Assembly (NCBI RefSeq): GCF_008360935.1
Contig: NZ_SRXO01000001.1
Location: forward strand, 434,001 to 498,000
Direction of reading: 5' to 3'
From: Siccirubricoccus phaeus
Lineage (GTDB): Bacteria; Pseudomonadota; Alphaproteobacteria; Acetobacterales; Acetobacteraceae
Length of the DNA: 64,000 nt
Position numbers and translations under genes: made by a program. Under the pieces are notes generated by a model. The model saw only the letters and a list, made by a program, of their open reading frames with translations. It did not search any database and was not told where the DNA came from. Of the stretch, positions 1 to 8,200 are shown piece after piece; positions within the stretch are counted from its first letter, which is position 1; every line of letters starts with the position of its first letter.

Positions 1-1002
1 GCGGAGAACCTGGTCCGCCGCTACTGGATGCGCCGCGGGGTGTTCGGCCGCCCGGCCGAGGTGCGGGCTGTCGATGGCGTCTCCCTCACCCTGGAGCGCG
101 GCCGCACCCTCGGCCTGGTCGGCGAAAGCGGCTGCGGCAAATCCACCACCGGCCGGCTGGTGCTGGGGCTGGAGACGCCGGATGCCGGCCAGGTCAGCGT
201 GGATGGCCAGCCCATGCCGCCCCCCGGCAGCCCCGCCTGGCGCGCCATGCGGGCGCGCATGCAGCTGGTCTTCCAGGACCCGCTGGGCGCGCTGGACCGC
301 CGCATGCCGGTCGGCGCCCAGATCACCGAGCCGCTGGAGATCCACCACATCGGCGACCGCCCGGCGAAGCTGGCCTCGCTGCTGCAGGATGTCGGCCTCC
401 GCCCCGACCAGGCGGCGCGCTACCCGCATGAGCTCTCCGGCGGCCAGCGCCAGCGCGCCGTGCTGGCCCGCGCCTTGGCCACCGACCCGGCGCTGCTGGT
501 CTGCGACGAGCCGATCAGCGCCCTCGACGTCTCCATCCAGGCCCAGGTGATGAACCTGCTGGTGGAATTGCAGGCGCGCCACGGCATGGCGGTGCTGTTC
601 ATCAGCCACGACCTGCGGGCGGTGCGGCAGGTCAGCCACCGCGTGGCGGTGATGTATCTCGGCCGCATCGTGGAGGAGGGGGAGCCGGATGCGGTGCTGC
701 ACGCGCCGGCCCACCCCTATGCGCAGGCGCTGGTCTCCGCCATTCCGCATCCGGGGCGCCGGCAGCAGCGCATCCTGCTGCAGGGCGACCCGCCCAACCC
801 GGCGGACAGGCCCAGCGGCTGCGCCTTCCACCCGCGCTGCGCCCTGGCCATCGCCCGCTGCCAGACGGATGATCCGGTGCTGAAGCCGCGCCTCGCCGAT
901 GGCCGCCGCGTCGCCTGCCATGTGGCGCATGGCGAGACGCCCGCCGGCGGTCGGAACCATAATTGGGGGGAGAGCTCCCTCGCCCCGGTCAGGGCGGCCT
1001 GA
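1..1002 (+). CDS. Peptide-type ABC transporter ATP-binding protein (5' end outside window)
   Basis: Cytoplasmic ATPase of a dipeptide/oligopeptide-type importer, of the DppF/OppF kind. The reading frame is open from base 1, so the true start lies upstream; the first internal ATG is at 28. Visible motifs are Walker A (GESGCGKST), the ABC signature (LSGGQRQR), Walker B (LLVCDEP followed by SALD) and the H-loop (ISHDLR). The C-terminal extension (HPYAQAL, then a Cys-containing CAFHPRC segment) is the oligopeptide-transporter C-terminal region of this family. It is followed after 1 base by two permease genes on the same strand, so this is a transport operon. No binding-protein gene is seen in the visible part. 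The substrate cannot be told from sequence; peptides, nickel or opines are all possible. Confidence 0.93.
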   Translation, partial: AENLVRRYWMRRGVFGRPAEVRAVDGVSLTLERGRTLGLVGESGCGKSTTGRLVLGLETPDAGQVSVDGQPMPPPGSPAWRAMRARMQLVFQDPLGALDRRMPVGAQITEPLEIHHIGDRPAKLASLLQDVGLRPDQAARYPHELSGGQRQRAVLARALATDPALLVCDEPISALDVSIQAQVMNLLVELQARHGMAVLFISHDLRAVRQVSHRVAVMYLGRIVEEGEPDAVLHAPAHPYAQALVSAIPHPGRRQQRILLQGDPPNPADRPSGCAFHPRCALAIARCQTDDPVLKPRLADGRRVACHVAHGETPAGGRNHNWGESSLAPVRAA

Positions 1003-1003
1003 G

Positions 1004-1933
1004 ATGCTGCGCTTCCTCGCCACCCGCCTGCTGCGCGCCGCCGTCACCGTGGTGCTGGTCGTCACCTTCGCCTTCGTGGTGCTGCGCCTCTCCGGCGATC
1101 CCGCGCAGATCATCATGGGCGCCGATGCGCCGCCCGAGGCGGTGGAGGCCTTCCGCCGCGCCTGGGGCCTCGATGATCCGATCTGGATGCAGTATCTGCG
1201 CTATTTCGGCGCCATCATCGGCGGCGACCTTGGCCGTTCGATGCGGGATGGCCGCGATGCCATCGCACTCGTCGCGGAACGCATCCCGGCAACGCTGGCA
1301 CTGACCATCCCGGCGCTGCTCATAAAGCTCTGCATCGGCATCCCGGCTGGCATCACCGCGGCCTTGCACCGCAATTCCCCGATCGATCGGGCGGTGATGG
1401 TGCTGGCCGTCGCCGGCTTCACCGTGCCCTCTTTCGTGCTCGGCCTGCTGCTGGTGCTGGTCTTCGCCGTGCAGCTCGGCTGGCTGCCCTCGGGCGGGCA
1501 GGAGAGTTGGCGGCATGCGGTGCTGCCCATCCTCACCCTCGGCATCGGCGGGGCGGCGGTGCTGGCACGCTTCACCCGCAGCGCGATGCTGGAGGTGCTG
1601 GGCCAGCCCTATATCCGGACCGCCTCCGCCAAGGGCGTGCCCTGGCGGGCGGTGGTCTGGGGCCATGCGCTGCCCAACGCCGCCATCCCGACCGTCACCA
1701 TCATCGGCTTCATGGTCGGCAGCCTGATCGCGGGCGCGGTGGTGGTGGAGAGCGTCTTCTCCTGGCCCGGCGTCGGCCGGCTGCTGGTGGTGGCGGTGGC
1801 GAACCGCGACCTCGCCGTGGTGCAATGCGTGCTGCTGCTGGTCGCCGGCACCATGGTGACGGCCAACCTGGTGGTGGATCTGCTGTACGGCGCGCTGGAC
1901 CCCCGGCTGCGCAGCCAGGCGAGGGGGGCCTGA
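1004..1933 (+). CDS. ABC transporter permease, DppB/OppB type
   Basis: Inner-membrane permease subunit of 309 aa, the first of the two pores of a peptide-type importer. The N-terminal segment (MLRFLATRLLRAAVTVVLV) is the typical start of DppB-like proteins, followed by about five further hydrophobic segments. The cytoplasmic loop near residues 205-235 carries the EAA-type coupling motif (SAKGVPWRAVVWGHALPNA) that docks on the ATPase. The ATG at 1004 was chosen because it lies one base after the ATPase stop and gives the normal family length; longer in-frame starts would run inside the ATPase gene. The next gene begins 2 bases downstream, so the three genes are probably cotranscribed. Confidence 0.94.
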   Translation: MLRFLATRLLRAAVTVVLVVTFAFVVLRLSGDPAQIIMGADAPPEAVEAFRRAWGLDDPIWMQYLRYFGAIIGGDLGRSMRDGRDAIALVAERIPATLALTIPALLIKLCIGIPAGITAALHRNSPIDRAVMVLAVAGFTVPSFVLGLLLVLVFAVQLGWLPSGGQESWRHAVLPILTLGIGGAAVLARFTRSAMLEVLGQPYIRTASAKGVPWRAVVWGHALPNAAIPTVTIIGFMVGSLIAGAVVVESVFSWPGVGRLLVVAVANRDLAVVQCVLLLVAGTMVTANLVVDLLYGALDPRLRSQARGA

Positions 1934-1935
1934 GC

Positions 1936-2814
1936 ATGTCCGACGCCGCGCTCCCCGCCAGCCTCGCCGGCGCGCCTTCCGCGCCGCGCCGCCGCCTGCC
2001 GCTGCTGATCCGCTTCGCCCTGCTCTGGCTGGCGCTGATGCTCGGCACCGCGCTGCTGGCGGATGTCATCGCGCCCTACGCCTATACGGCGCTCGATCTG
2101 CGCAACCGCCTGTCGCCACCCATCGGGCTGGGCGGCTCTTTCCTGCACGCGCTGGGCACGGATGAGCTGGGCCGGGACGTGCTTTCCCGCCTGATCTATT
2201 CCATCCGGATGAGCCTGCTGATCGCCTTCGGCGCCACCATCATCGGCGCCGTGCTCGGCACCAGCCTCGGCTTCCTCGCGGCGCATTTCCGCGGGCTGGT
2301 GGAGCAGGTGGTGCTGGCGCTGGTGGATTTCTCGGCAAGCCTGCCCTTCCTGATCCTGGCGCTCGCCGTGCTGGCCTTCTTCGGCAATTCCCTGCCGCTC
2401 TTCGTCGCGCTGCTGGGGCTGCATGCCTGGGAACGCTATGCCCGGATCGCGCGCGGGCTGGCGATCTCGGCCGGGGCGCAGGGCTATGCGGCGGCGGTCA
2501 GGCAGCTCGGCGCCTCGCCCTGGCGGATCTACGGGCGGCACGTGCTGCCGAACATTGCCTCGACCCTGATCGTCTCGATGACGCTCGCCTTTCCGGAGAT
2601 CATCCTGCTGGAAAGCGGGCTGTCCTTCCTCGGGCTGGGGGTGCAGCCGCCGGAGACCTCGCTGGGCTCCATGGTGGGATATGGGCGGGAATACCTGACG
2701 CGGGCGCCCTGGATCCTGCTCTCCCCGGCGGCGGTCATCGTGCTGACGACCTTCTCCGTCTCGGCGCTGGGGGACTGGCTGCGGGACCGGCTGGACCCGA
2801 CATTGAGTCGCTGA
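1936..2814 (+). CDS. ABC transporter permease, DppC/OppC type
   Basis: Second permease of the same importer, 292 aa. An N-terminal cytoplasmic stretch precedes a membrane segment at about residues 25-45. It is followed by the conserved DELGRDVLSRLIYSIRMSL region of DppC proteins, the EAA loop (RQLGASPWRIYGRHVLPN) and the late LSFLGLGVQPP signature. The ATG at 1936 follows the dppB-like stop by 2 bases; earlier in-frame starts would overlap that gene by hundreds of bases. It is the last gene of the operon: a palindromic repeat region and an oppositely oriented gene follow. Family assignment is firm; substrate unknown. Confidence 0.94.
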   Translation: MSDAALPASLAGAPSAPRRRLPLLIRFALLWLALMLGTALLADVIAPYAYTALDLRNRLSPPIGLGGSFLHALGTDELGRDVLSRLIYSIRMSLLIAFGATIIGAVLGTSLGFLAAHFRGLVEQVVLALVDFSASLPFLILALAVLAFFGNSLPLFVALLGLHAWERYARIARGLAISAGAQGYAAAVRQLGASPWRIYGRHVLPNIASTLIVSMTLAFPEIILLESGLSFLGLGVQPPETSLGSMVGYGREYLTRAPWILLSPAAVIVLTTFSVSALGDWLRDRLDPTLSR

Positions 2815-2962
2815 GCAGCCAGGGGCGAAGCCCGTTGGCGGCCGTGCCGCCAACCCCTGCCGGGGCCAGGACCTGGCCCCGGACCGCGGTCCGTGCCCGG
2901 GACCCGTGGGATGAACCAGCCGCCTCATGCCAGCAGGGGGCGGGGTAGAGCCCCCGACCGGC
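2815..2962. repeat. GC-rich mosaic hairpin repeat (module array)
   Basis: Non-coding spacer built from short inverted modules that recur at 7893, 17712, 26050, 41070 and 48793. Examples are a GGGGCCAG/CTGGCCCC hairpin with a GAC loop and a GTTGGCGGC/GCCGCCAAC hairpin. It lies directly after the last permease stop and could act as a transcript-end hairpin. It leads into the R107 palindrome. Confidence 0.6.
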
Positions 2963-3069
2963 CTAGAGCGGGATCGGTTGAACTGCGCTCACCCGCCCCG
3001 CTCTAGCTCATTGTTCGGTCGCGTGATTCACGGTTTCGGTCGATTCGACCTCAACCGATCACGCTCTAG
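2963..3069 (+). repeat. R107 palindromic element, copy 1
   Basis: A 107-bp element with 20-bp terminal inverted repeats (CTAGAGCGGGATCGGTTGA at the left; the right end matches its reverse complement with one difference in copy 2). A third CTAG lies at about position 41-44, so the left end can pair either with the middle or with the right end. Other copies are at 8060, 25064 (inverted), 46065, 47327 and 62131. The last CTAG overlaps the stop codon of the minus-strand gene at 3066. Size and double-palindrome layout resemble the RIME-type elements described in Rhizobiales. Confidence 0.9.
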
Positions 3070-3296
3070 GACGCCTCCGGCTCGTCCAGCGGCCAGGGGT
3101 CCAGCCGCCGGTCCACATGCAGCCTTGCCTCCTCCAATAGCTGCTCCAGGCCGCTCGGCACATGGTTGCGCAGCACCGTCCGCTCGCCGCCGCGCGGCGC
3201 GTGGATGGCGACCATCCAGCCATGATGGCCGTCATCCAGCACCTCCAGCCGGTGATGGCGATAGGTCTTCAGGCTGACCCGACGCGGCCTCTCCAT
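3066..3296 (-). CDS. Small hypothetical protein, 76 aa
   Basis: I do not recognise a family. The start (MERPRRVSLKTYRHHRLEV) is chosen because a good ribosome-binding site (GAGGAGA) lies about 5 bases upstream of this ATG; further in-frame upstream starts would give an implausible, Ala/Arg/Gly-rich extension. The protein is basic at the N-terminus, acidic at the C-terminus and His-rich in the middle (YRHHRLEVLDDGHHGWMV). It has no signal peptide or membrane segment. Its TAG stop codon (3066-3068 on the complement) is part of the terminal CTAG of R107 copy 1. The C-terminus may therefore have been set by insertion of the repeat. Confidence 0.6.
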   Translation of the reverse strand: MERPRRVSLKTYRHHRLEVLDDGHHGWMVAIHAPRGGERTVLRNHVPSGLEQLLEEARLHVDRRLDPWPLDEPEAS

Positions 3297-3534
3297 GCCT
3301 TTCTCCTCGGCGCGCGGCACGAGGCCGGCGCGGTTGCGCCCCACCGGACCTGGCCGGGCGGGGATAGACAAGACGGCACCTTGTCCGTGTCCCAGCGGGC
3401 CGTCAATGCCGCCCGCCGCCAGCATTCTGCCTGCCAATCTCGCTCGGGCGCCAGCGCAAGGCGCGGACAGCCAGGCCATTGAAGACCAAGGCTGACGGCC
3501 GGCAGAGACGGCCACGGGATTTCGCAATCCGGGA

Positions 3535-3702
3535 TCAGCGCCGCGGGCCCGGCGCCGCCCGAAGCCGCGCCGCCGCGGCGCTCGCCAGCACGATGCCGAG
3601 AGCGGTGACGGCCAGCCCCGCCAGCACCATCGGGCCGGTCCCGTCCCCGGACCCGTTCAGCACCGGCGCGCCGGTGTCCGGCAGGCCGAACGGCACTTCC
3701 AT
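3535..3702 (-). CDS. Possible 55-aa single-span membrane microprotein with LPDTG motif
   Basis: Small ORF with ATG at 3702 and stop at 3535. It reads MEVPFGLPDTGAPV, a Gly/Asp-rich linker, one hydrophobic segment at about residues 25-44 (MVLAGLAVTALGIVLASAAA) and an Arg-rich tail. This is the order of an LPxTG-type sorting signal, though with only six residues before the motif. A GGAG element lies about 10 bases upstream. It begins 2 bases after the stop of another tiny ORF (3705-3788). I do not recognise it and cannot show that it is expressed; the chance-ORF alternative is real in DNA this rich in GC. Confidence 0.35.
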   Translation of the reverse strand: MEVPFGLPDTGAPVLNGSGDGTGPMVLAGLAVTALGIVLASAAAARLRAAPGPRR

Positions 3703-3704
3703 GG

Positions 3705-3788
3705 TCAGGCTCCGCCCAGCAGCCCGGCCGCCAAGTGCAGCATCGCCGTCATGGCGTCCGGCGTCTCGACGCGCTCGATGAGCGTCAT
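3705..3788 (-). CDS. Possible 27-aa leader-like ORF
   Basis: Tiny ORF reading MTLIERVETPDAMTAMLHLA and ending LLGGA, immediately upstream (2-base gap) of the LPDTG microprotein on the same strand. It has a short hydrophobic C-terminal half. No clear ribosome-binding site is visible before it. It is recorded only because of the tight spacing, which would allow translational coupling. It also sits just downstream of the phosphodiesterase gene (3826) and could be a chance ORF. Confidence 0.15.
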   Translation of the reverse strand: MTLIERVETPDAMTAMLHLAAGLLGGA

Positions 3789-3825
3789 GGCACCGGCCGG
3801 CCGAGGGCGAGGCGGCGCGGGACCG

Positions 3826-5097
3826 TCATGCGGGGGGCTCCTGCGAGGGCCGGGATTGCAGGGGAGCGCCATCCATCGGCGCACCGGCATCGCCATGGCC
3901 GAGGAAGGCGAGGATGGTGGGCGCCAGGTCGATCGGCCGGGCGATGGCGGCATCCCGGCTGCCGGGGGCGAAGCCCGGCCCGTCCGCGACCATCACCGGC
4001 GCCTGCTCGGCGGCGCCGAGGCCGCCATGCTGGCCGCAGCCCAGCCGGTCCGGCTTGCCGGCGACCGGCTTCGCCGCCAGGGCCATGCCGGGGATGCCGT
4101 ACTGGTTCGCCCCGTCATGCCGGCGCATGGCGATGGCGGCGATCAGCCCCTCGGCACCCGGGCGCTGGCCGGCGGCGGCGAGCGCCTCGCCTTCCAGCAG
4201 CGTGCCGACCCAGGGGCGGGCACGAAGGAAATCCAGCACCGGCGCCGGATCGCGCGCGGGCGCCAGATGCACCAGCACGGAGGTGCCGTTGGAGGCGGCG
4301 ACCAGGGTCTCGCCCGGCGCCAGCCCGGCCGCCTCCAGCTCCGCCTCCACGTCGATGACGGCTTCCACCGTCTCATGCCCGTGGTCGGAGCCGGCCAGCA
4401 GCAGCACCTCCTGCCCCCGGGCGCGGCGGCGATCGACCTCCGCCATCACCTCGCCAAGCCGGGCATCGGCAGCTTCGATGGCCGCCCAGGCTGCCGGCGA
4501 GCCGAGCGGATGGGCGTGCTGCGAGGCATCCGGCTCGCCCAGCCAGAGCAGGCCGAAGGCACCCTCCAGCGCCTCCGCCAGGAAGCGGGCGGTGAGCTTC
4601 GCATCGCCCTCGGCATCCAGGGTGATGTCGGTGGCGGCCGGCGCCTCCCGCCCCGGCTCATGGGCGATGACGCGCTGCACCAGCCTGCCGCTGCGGTTCG
4701 GGTCATGCGCCAGGGCGGCGCCGGGGGAGACATTGCTGAAGATGGAGACCCCGCCATGCGGCGCCAGCCGGTCCGCCAGGGTCGGCCGATCCAGCGCCGT
4801 GCCGCGCAGGGCGCGGCGGGTGGGGAGGAAGGCGGGGTCGCCGGCATCCTGGCGCAGCAACCCGCCATCGGCCCGCAGCAGCGCCAGGGAATTGCCCGCG
4901 AGCCCGTGCGAGGCCGGCCAGCACCCCGTCGCGGTGCTGGCGGAGACGATGCGCGTCGCGCTGGGGAACATGGAGCGGTAGCCGGCGAAGCCGGTGCCGC
5001 GCGCCAGCAGCCGCCAGAGATTGGGCGTGCGCTCCGGCGAGAGCGCGTCGCGGCGGAGGCCGTCGAGGATGACGAGCAAGGCGAGGCGGTCGGTCAT
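3826..5097 (-). CDS. Alkaline-phosphatase-superfamily phosphodiesterase / nucleotide pyrophosphatase
   Basis: Predicted metal-dependent phosphohydrolase of the type I phosphodiesterase/nucleotide-pyrophosphatase group, 423 aa. The N-terminus (LALLVILDGLRRDAL) carries the first metal-binding Asp. The nucleophile Thr/Ser region is near MFPSATRIVSA. The GLLWLGEPDASQHAHPLGS segment and the SDHGH motif supply further metal ligands, as in this superfamily. The ATG at 5097 (MTDRLALLVILDG) gives the family start; upstream in-frame codons would add about 178 atypical residues. No signal peptide is visible, so it may be cytoplasmic. The substrate is not evident. It is followed downstream by two tiny ORFs of uncertain status. 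Confidence 0.85.
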   Translation of the reverse strand: MTDRLALLVILDGLRRDALSPERTPNLWRLLARGTGFAGYRSMFPSATRIVSASTATGCWPASHGLAGNSLALLRADGGLLRQDAGDPAFLPTRRALRGTALDRPTLADRLAPHGGVSIFSNVSPGAALAHDPNRSGRLVQRVIAHEPGREAPAATDITLDAEGDAKLTARFLAEALEGAFGLLWLGEPDASQHAHPLGSPAAWAAIEAADARLGEVMAEVDRRRARGQEVLLLAGSDHGHETVEAVIDVEAELEAAGLAPGETLVAASNGTSVLVHLAPARDPAPVLDFLRARPWVGTLLEGEALAAAGQRPGAEGLIAAIAMRRHDGANQYGIPGMALAAKPVAGKPDRLGCGQHGGLGAAEQAPVMVADGPGFAPGSRDAAIARPIDLAPTILAFLGHGDAGAPMDGAPLQSRPSQEPPA

Positions 5098-5666
5098 GGC
5101 GGGGTTCGCGCTCCGGCGGTGCGGGGTGGGGAGGCGACCATGCCCGAAGGGCGCGGCCCATGGCAGCGCGGCGGCCCGGAGGGGCGGCGGGCAACCCCGC
5201 CCGGCACCGCCGCCGCGTGATCCGGAGGCGAGGCGGCCGGCCGCCCTGCCTGGTTCGGCATGGTCTCCACCCCTTGCTGTCCTCGATGCGCGCAGGCTTA
5301 CCGGCGGGCGCTTGCAGCGCTGCGACAGAAGCGTGACGGCGGGATGACAGGGCGGCGGTCGCGCCTGAGCGTGGCGGATCGGCATCGGACAAGTGCCGGG
5401 CTGGTCCGGATGGCGGGGAGGCTGGCCGGTCGAGGCGCGGTCATCTGGCGTGGCATCCCCGAAAGCGTGACCCGCGCGGCCGGATGCAGAGCCGGAGCGC
5501 GGGGATGGGCGAGGGCGGAGAGGCTGCGCTCCGACGCGCCGCAAGCCTCGATCCCGCGGCGTGGAATCTGCCGTCGCGCCGCCCGGTCTTTCCCGCCTCC
5601 GCGCGTGAATTGCCCAAGCCAGGGGCAGCACTTGCCCAAAGGCCCGGCAGGGTTACTCTCGCCCCC
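5098..5666. other. 569-bp divergent intergenic region, no gene seen
   Basis: Lies between the divergently transcribed phosphodiesterase (minus) and MFS transporter (plus) and should hold both promoters. It is GC-rich throughout. I see no RNA gene, no clear operator and none of the repeat families found elsewhere in the window. Open frames here have the Arg/Pro/Gly-rich composition of chance frames. Confidence 0.5.
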
Positions 5667-6896
5667 ATGAACGGAAACGCCGAAACCCCGCAACGCCTGA
5701 CCGGGCGGATGCGGCGGAATCTCCTGCTGCTTGCCTGCTGCCAGGCGATCGGCCAGGCGGGGAATACGATGATGGCCTCGGCCACCGCCCTCTCCGTCAT
5801 CAGCTTCTACGCGAACCGGGACTTGGCGACGCTGCCGGTGACGCTGCAGCATCTGGGCGTCATGCTCTCCGCCTTCCCGGCCGGGCTGCTGATGCAGCGC
5901 TTCGGCCGGCGGGCCGGGTTCCGGCTCGGCTCCATCTGCGGGATGGTGGGGGCGGTCACCATCAGCCTCGGCCTCTACCACGCGATGTTCCCGCTGATGT
6001 GCCTCGGCGGTCTCATCCTGGGCTATGCGGTGGCCAGCCTGCAGATGTACCGCTTCGCCGCGGTGGAATTGGCGCCGCCGGCCTATCGGGCGAAGACCAT
6101 CTCCTGGGTCACGGCGGGGGGCGTGGCGGCCGGCATCCTCGGCCCCAGCATCGCGCGGCTGACGCATGACCAGATGGTGCCGCTCTACCTGGCCACCTAT
6201 GCGTCGATGTTCGTGCTGCACCTGGTCGTCTTCGTGCTGATCTCCTTCATCGAATTCCCCGCGCCGCCGAAGCCGGCCGCCGCCGGCCTCGGGCGGGCGG
6301 AGGCGCCGCCGCGGCCGTTGCGGGAAATCGCCGCGCAGCCGCGCTTCATCGTCGCCGTCACCGCGGCGATGATGGCCTATGGCGTGATGTCCTTCCTGAT
6401 GAGCGCCTCCCCGCTCGCCATCGTCGCCTGCGGCATGCCGCATGCAGAGGCGCATTGGGTGATCTTCCTGCATGTGATGGGGATGTTCATCCCCTCCTTC
6501 TTCACCGGCGCGCTCATCACCCGCTATGGCGAGACGCGCATCATGGCGGCGGGCCTCGCCATCCTGCTGGCCGGCGTCGGCCTCGGCCTGGCGGGGCTTT
6601 CCGCCTGGCATTTCCGGCTGGGGCTGACGCTGAACGGGGTGGGGTGGAATTTCCTCTTCGTCGGGGCGACGGCGCTGGTGACCACCTGCTACCGGCCGAA
6701 TGAGCGGGGCAAGACCCAGTCGCTGAACGATTTCCTGATCTTCGGCACCACGGCGACGGCCAGCTTCCTGGCCGGGCTGCTGCAGGAGCATCTCGGCTGG
6801 TTCGTGCTGAACTGGTTCTCGCTGGGGCTGCTGGCGGTGGTGGGGGCGGCGATCTTCTGGCTGGCCTTCCGCCAGCCGCGGCGGGTGGCGGCGTGA
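5667..6896 (+). CDS. MFS transporter
   Basis: Major-facilitator-superfamily permease, 409 aa, with about 12 hydrophobic segments in two halves separated by a cytoplasmic linker near residue 205 (EFPAPPKPAAAGLGRAEA). The loop between segments 2 and 3 has the MFS-type basic pattern (QRFGRRAGFRLG). The ATG at 5667 (MNGNAETPQRLTGRMRRN) gives a short basic N-terminal tail before the first membrane segment; longer in-frame starts reach into unrelated GC-rich spacer. The stop overlaps the start of the cyclase gene by one base (TGATG), so transporter and cyclase are likely cotranscribed and may share a substrate. Which substrate is not visible. Confidence 0.9.
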   Translation: MNGNAETPQRLTGRMRRNLLLLACCQAIGQAGNTMMASATALSVISFYANRDLATLPVTLQHLGVMLSAFPAGLLMQRFGRRAGFRLGSICGMVGAVTISLGLYHAMFPLMCLGGLILGYAVASLQMYRFAAVELAPPAYRAKTISWVTAGGVAAGILGPSIARLTHDQMVPLYLATYASMFVLHLVVFVLISFIEFPAPPKPAAAGLGRAEAPPRPLREIAAQPRFIVAVTAAMMAYGVMSFLMSASPLAIVACGMPHAEAHWVIFLHVMGMFIPSFFTGALITRYGETRIMAAGLAILLAGVGLGLAGLSAWHFRLGLTLNGVGWNFLFVGATALVTTCYRPNERGKTQSLNDFLIFGTTATASFLAGLLQEHLGWFVLNWFSLGLLAVVGAAIFWLAFRQPRRVAA

Positions 6897-7807
6897 TGCC
6901 GGCCGCGCATGATCATGGCCCTTGGGGCTGCGCCTGCTGGGGCCCGCAGGACGAGCTGGGCGCGGCGAACCTGCTGACGCCGGAGAAGCGGCTCGCCGCG
7001 CTGAAGGGCATCGAGACGGGGCAGGTCTTCGACCTCTCTCACGCCTTCGGCGCCGATGCGCCCTACATGGCGCCGAACCAGCCGCCCTTCCTGATGATGC
7101 TGTGGGCCACCTGGCGGGACTCGATCCGCCGCCGCCGCAAGCTGGGCATGACCAACGACGCCGGCAGCAATGTCGAGCGGATCGAGATGACGGCGCATGT
7201 CGGCACGCATATCGACGCGCTCGGCCATGTCTCGAAGGGCGACAGGCTCTACAACGGCTTCGACGCGGCGGAGACGCTGGGGGACTGGGGGCTGGCGCGG
7301 CTCGGGGTGGAGAAGATCCCGCCGCTCATCACGCGCGGCCTGCTCTTCGACGTGGCGGGGCTGGATGGCGGGGCGCATCTGGCGCCCGGAAGGGTGGTGA
7401 CGCCGGCGGAGCTAGAAGCGGCGGCGGAGCAGGCCGGCTTCGCGGTGGAGCCGGGCGATATCGCGCTGATCCGCACCGGCTGGGAGCGCTATTTCGCGGC
7501 GGACAATGCGCGGTATCTCGCCGGGGCGCCGGGGATCGACGTGCCGGCGGCGGAGTGGCTGACCCGGCAGGGGGTGGTGGCGATCGGCGCCGACAACATG
7601 GCGCTGGAAGTGCTGCCCAACCCGGACCACCACAAGGCCCTGCCGGTGCACCAGCACTGCCTGGCGGAGGCCGGGGTGCATATCATCGAGAACCTGGCAC
7701 TGGACGAGATCGCCGCGGCCGGGGTGTCGCGCTTCTGCCTCATCATCCTGCCGCCGAAGATGCGCGGGGCGACCGGGGCGCCGGTGCGGCCGGTGGCGCT
7801 GGTGTGA
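6896..7807 (+). CDS. Cyclase-family (kynurenine-formamidase-like) metal hydrolase
   Basis: Member of the cyclase/KynB-like fold family, 303 aa. The metal-binding motif of the family (HVGTHIDALGHV, pattern HxGTHxDxxxH) is present near residue 100. A second conserved region (GDIALIRTGWERYF) and a C-terminal His-rich segment (PDHHKALPVHQHC) also fit. ATG at 6896 overlaps the MFS stop; a GTG three bases earlier is possible. Family members hydrolyse formylkynurenine, isatin or other cyclic amides, or act on polyketides; nothing here picks one. The coupling to an MFS transporter points to use of an imported compound. A mosaic hairpin region and R107 copy 2 follow. Confidence 0.87.
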   Translation: MPAAHDHGPWGCACWGPQDELGAANLLTPEKRLAALKGIETGQVFDLSHAFGADAPYMAPNQPPFLMMLWATWRDSIRRRRKLGMTNDAGSNVERIEMTAHVGTHIDALGHVSKGDRLYNGFDAAETLGDWGLARLGVEKIPPLITRGLLFDVAGLDGGAHLAPGRVVTPAELEAAAEQAGFAVEPGDIALIRTGWERYFAADNARYLAGAPGIDVPAAEWLTRQGVVAIGADNMALEVLPNPDHHKALPVHQHCLAEAGVHIIENLALDEIAAAGVSRFCLIILPPKMRGATGAPVRPVALV

Positions 7808-7892
7808 ATGCGCCGCGTCCGTGCGAATTTCGGAAAACAACGGTAAGATCGAGGGCTTCGCTCCCCAACGCCCGGCGGCAGGTCGTCGCGGG

Positions 7893-8059
7893 CAGCGCCC
7901 GCTGCCCTGCACTCCGCCGGCGCCAGGACCTGGCCCCGGACCCCGGCGGGAGTCTTGGCCTGAGGGTTCAACCCGCAGACTCACGGCGGGGTCCGGGGGG
8001 GAAGCCTTCCCCCCGGCGGGGGTTGGCGGCACTGCCGCCAACGGGGGCAGCGCCCCCTG
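7893..8059. repeat. GC-rich mosaic hairpin repeat
   Basis: Spacer made of the same modules as at 2815: GCCAGGACCTGGC, a paired CGGGGTCCGGGGGG/CCCCCCGG block, a GTTGGCGGCACTGCCGCCAAC palindrome and GGGGGCAGCGCCCCC. It ends exactly where R107 copy 2 begins. No ORF of coding character is seen here. Confidence 0.6.
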
Positions 8060-8166
8060 CTAGAGCGGGATCGGTTGAGCTGCGCTCACCCGCCCCGCTC
8101 TAGCTCATTGTTCGGTCGCGTGATTCACGGTTTCGGTCGATTCGACCTCAACCGATCACGCTCTAG
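8060..8166 (+). repeat. R107 palindromic element, copy 2 (best-preserved copy)
   Basis: Full 107-bp copy used here as reference. CTAG occurs at 1-4, 41-44 and 104-107. Left and right 20-bp ends are inverted repeats with one mismatch. Positions 1-10 and 35-44 also form a perfect inverted repeat, and a GGTCG/CGACC hairpin lies in the right half. It sits between the convergent cyclase and Sel1-protein genes, 34 bp from the end of the latter. Confidence 0.92.
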
Positions 8167-8200
8167 AGGCATGGGGGCGAAGCCCCCGTCATCCCCGGCG

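Noticed and set aside
2963-3069. Considered as part of a CRISPR array or integron-type repeat array
   Set aside because: Copies are kilobases apart, have no regular spacers and no cas or integrase genes; the structure is a single dispersed palindrome.
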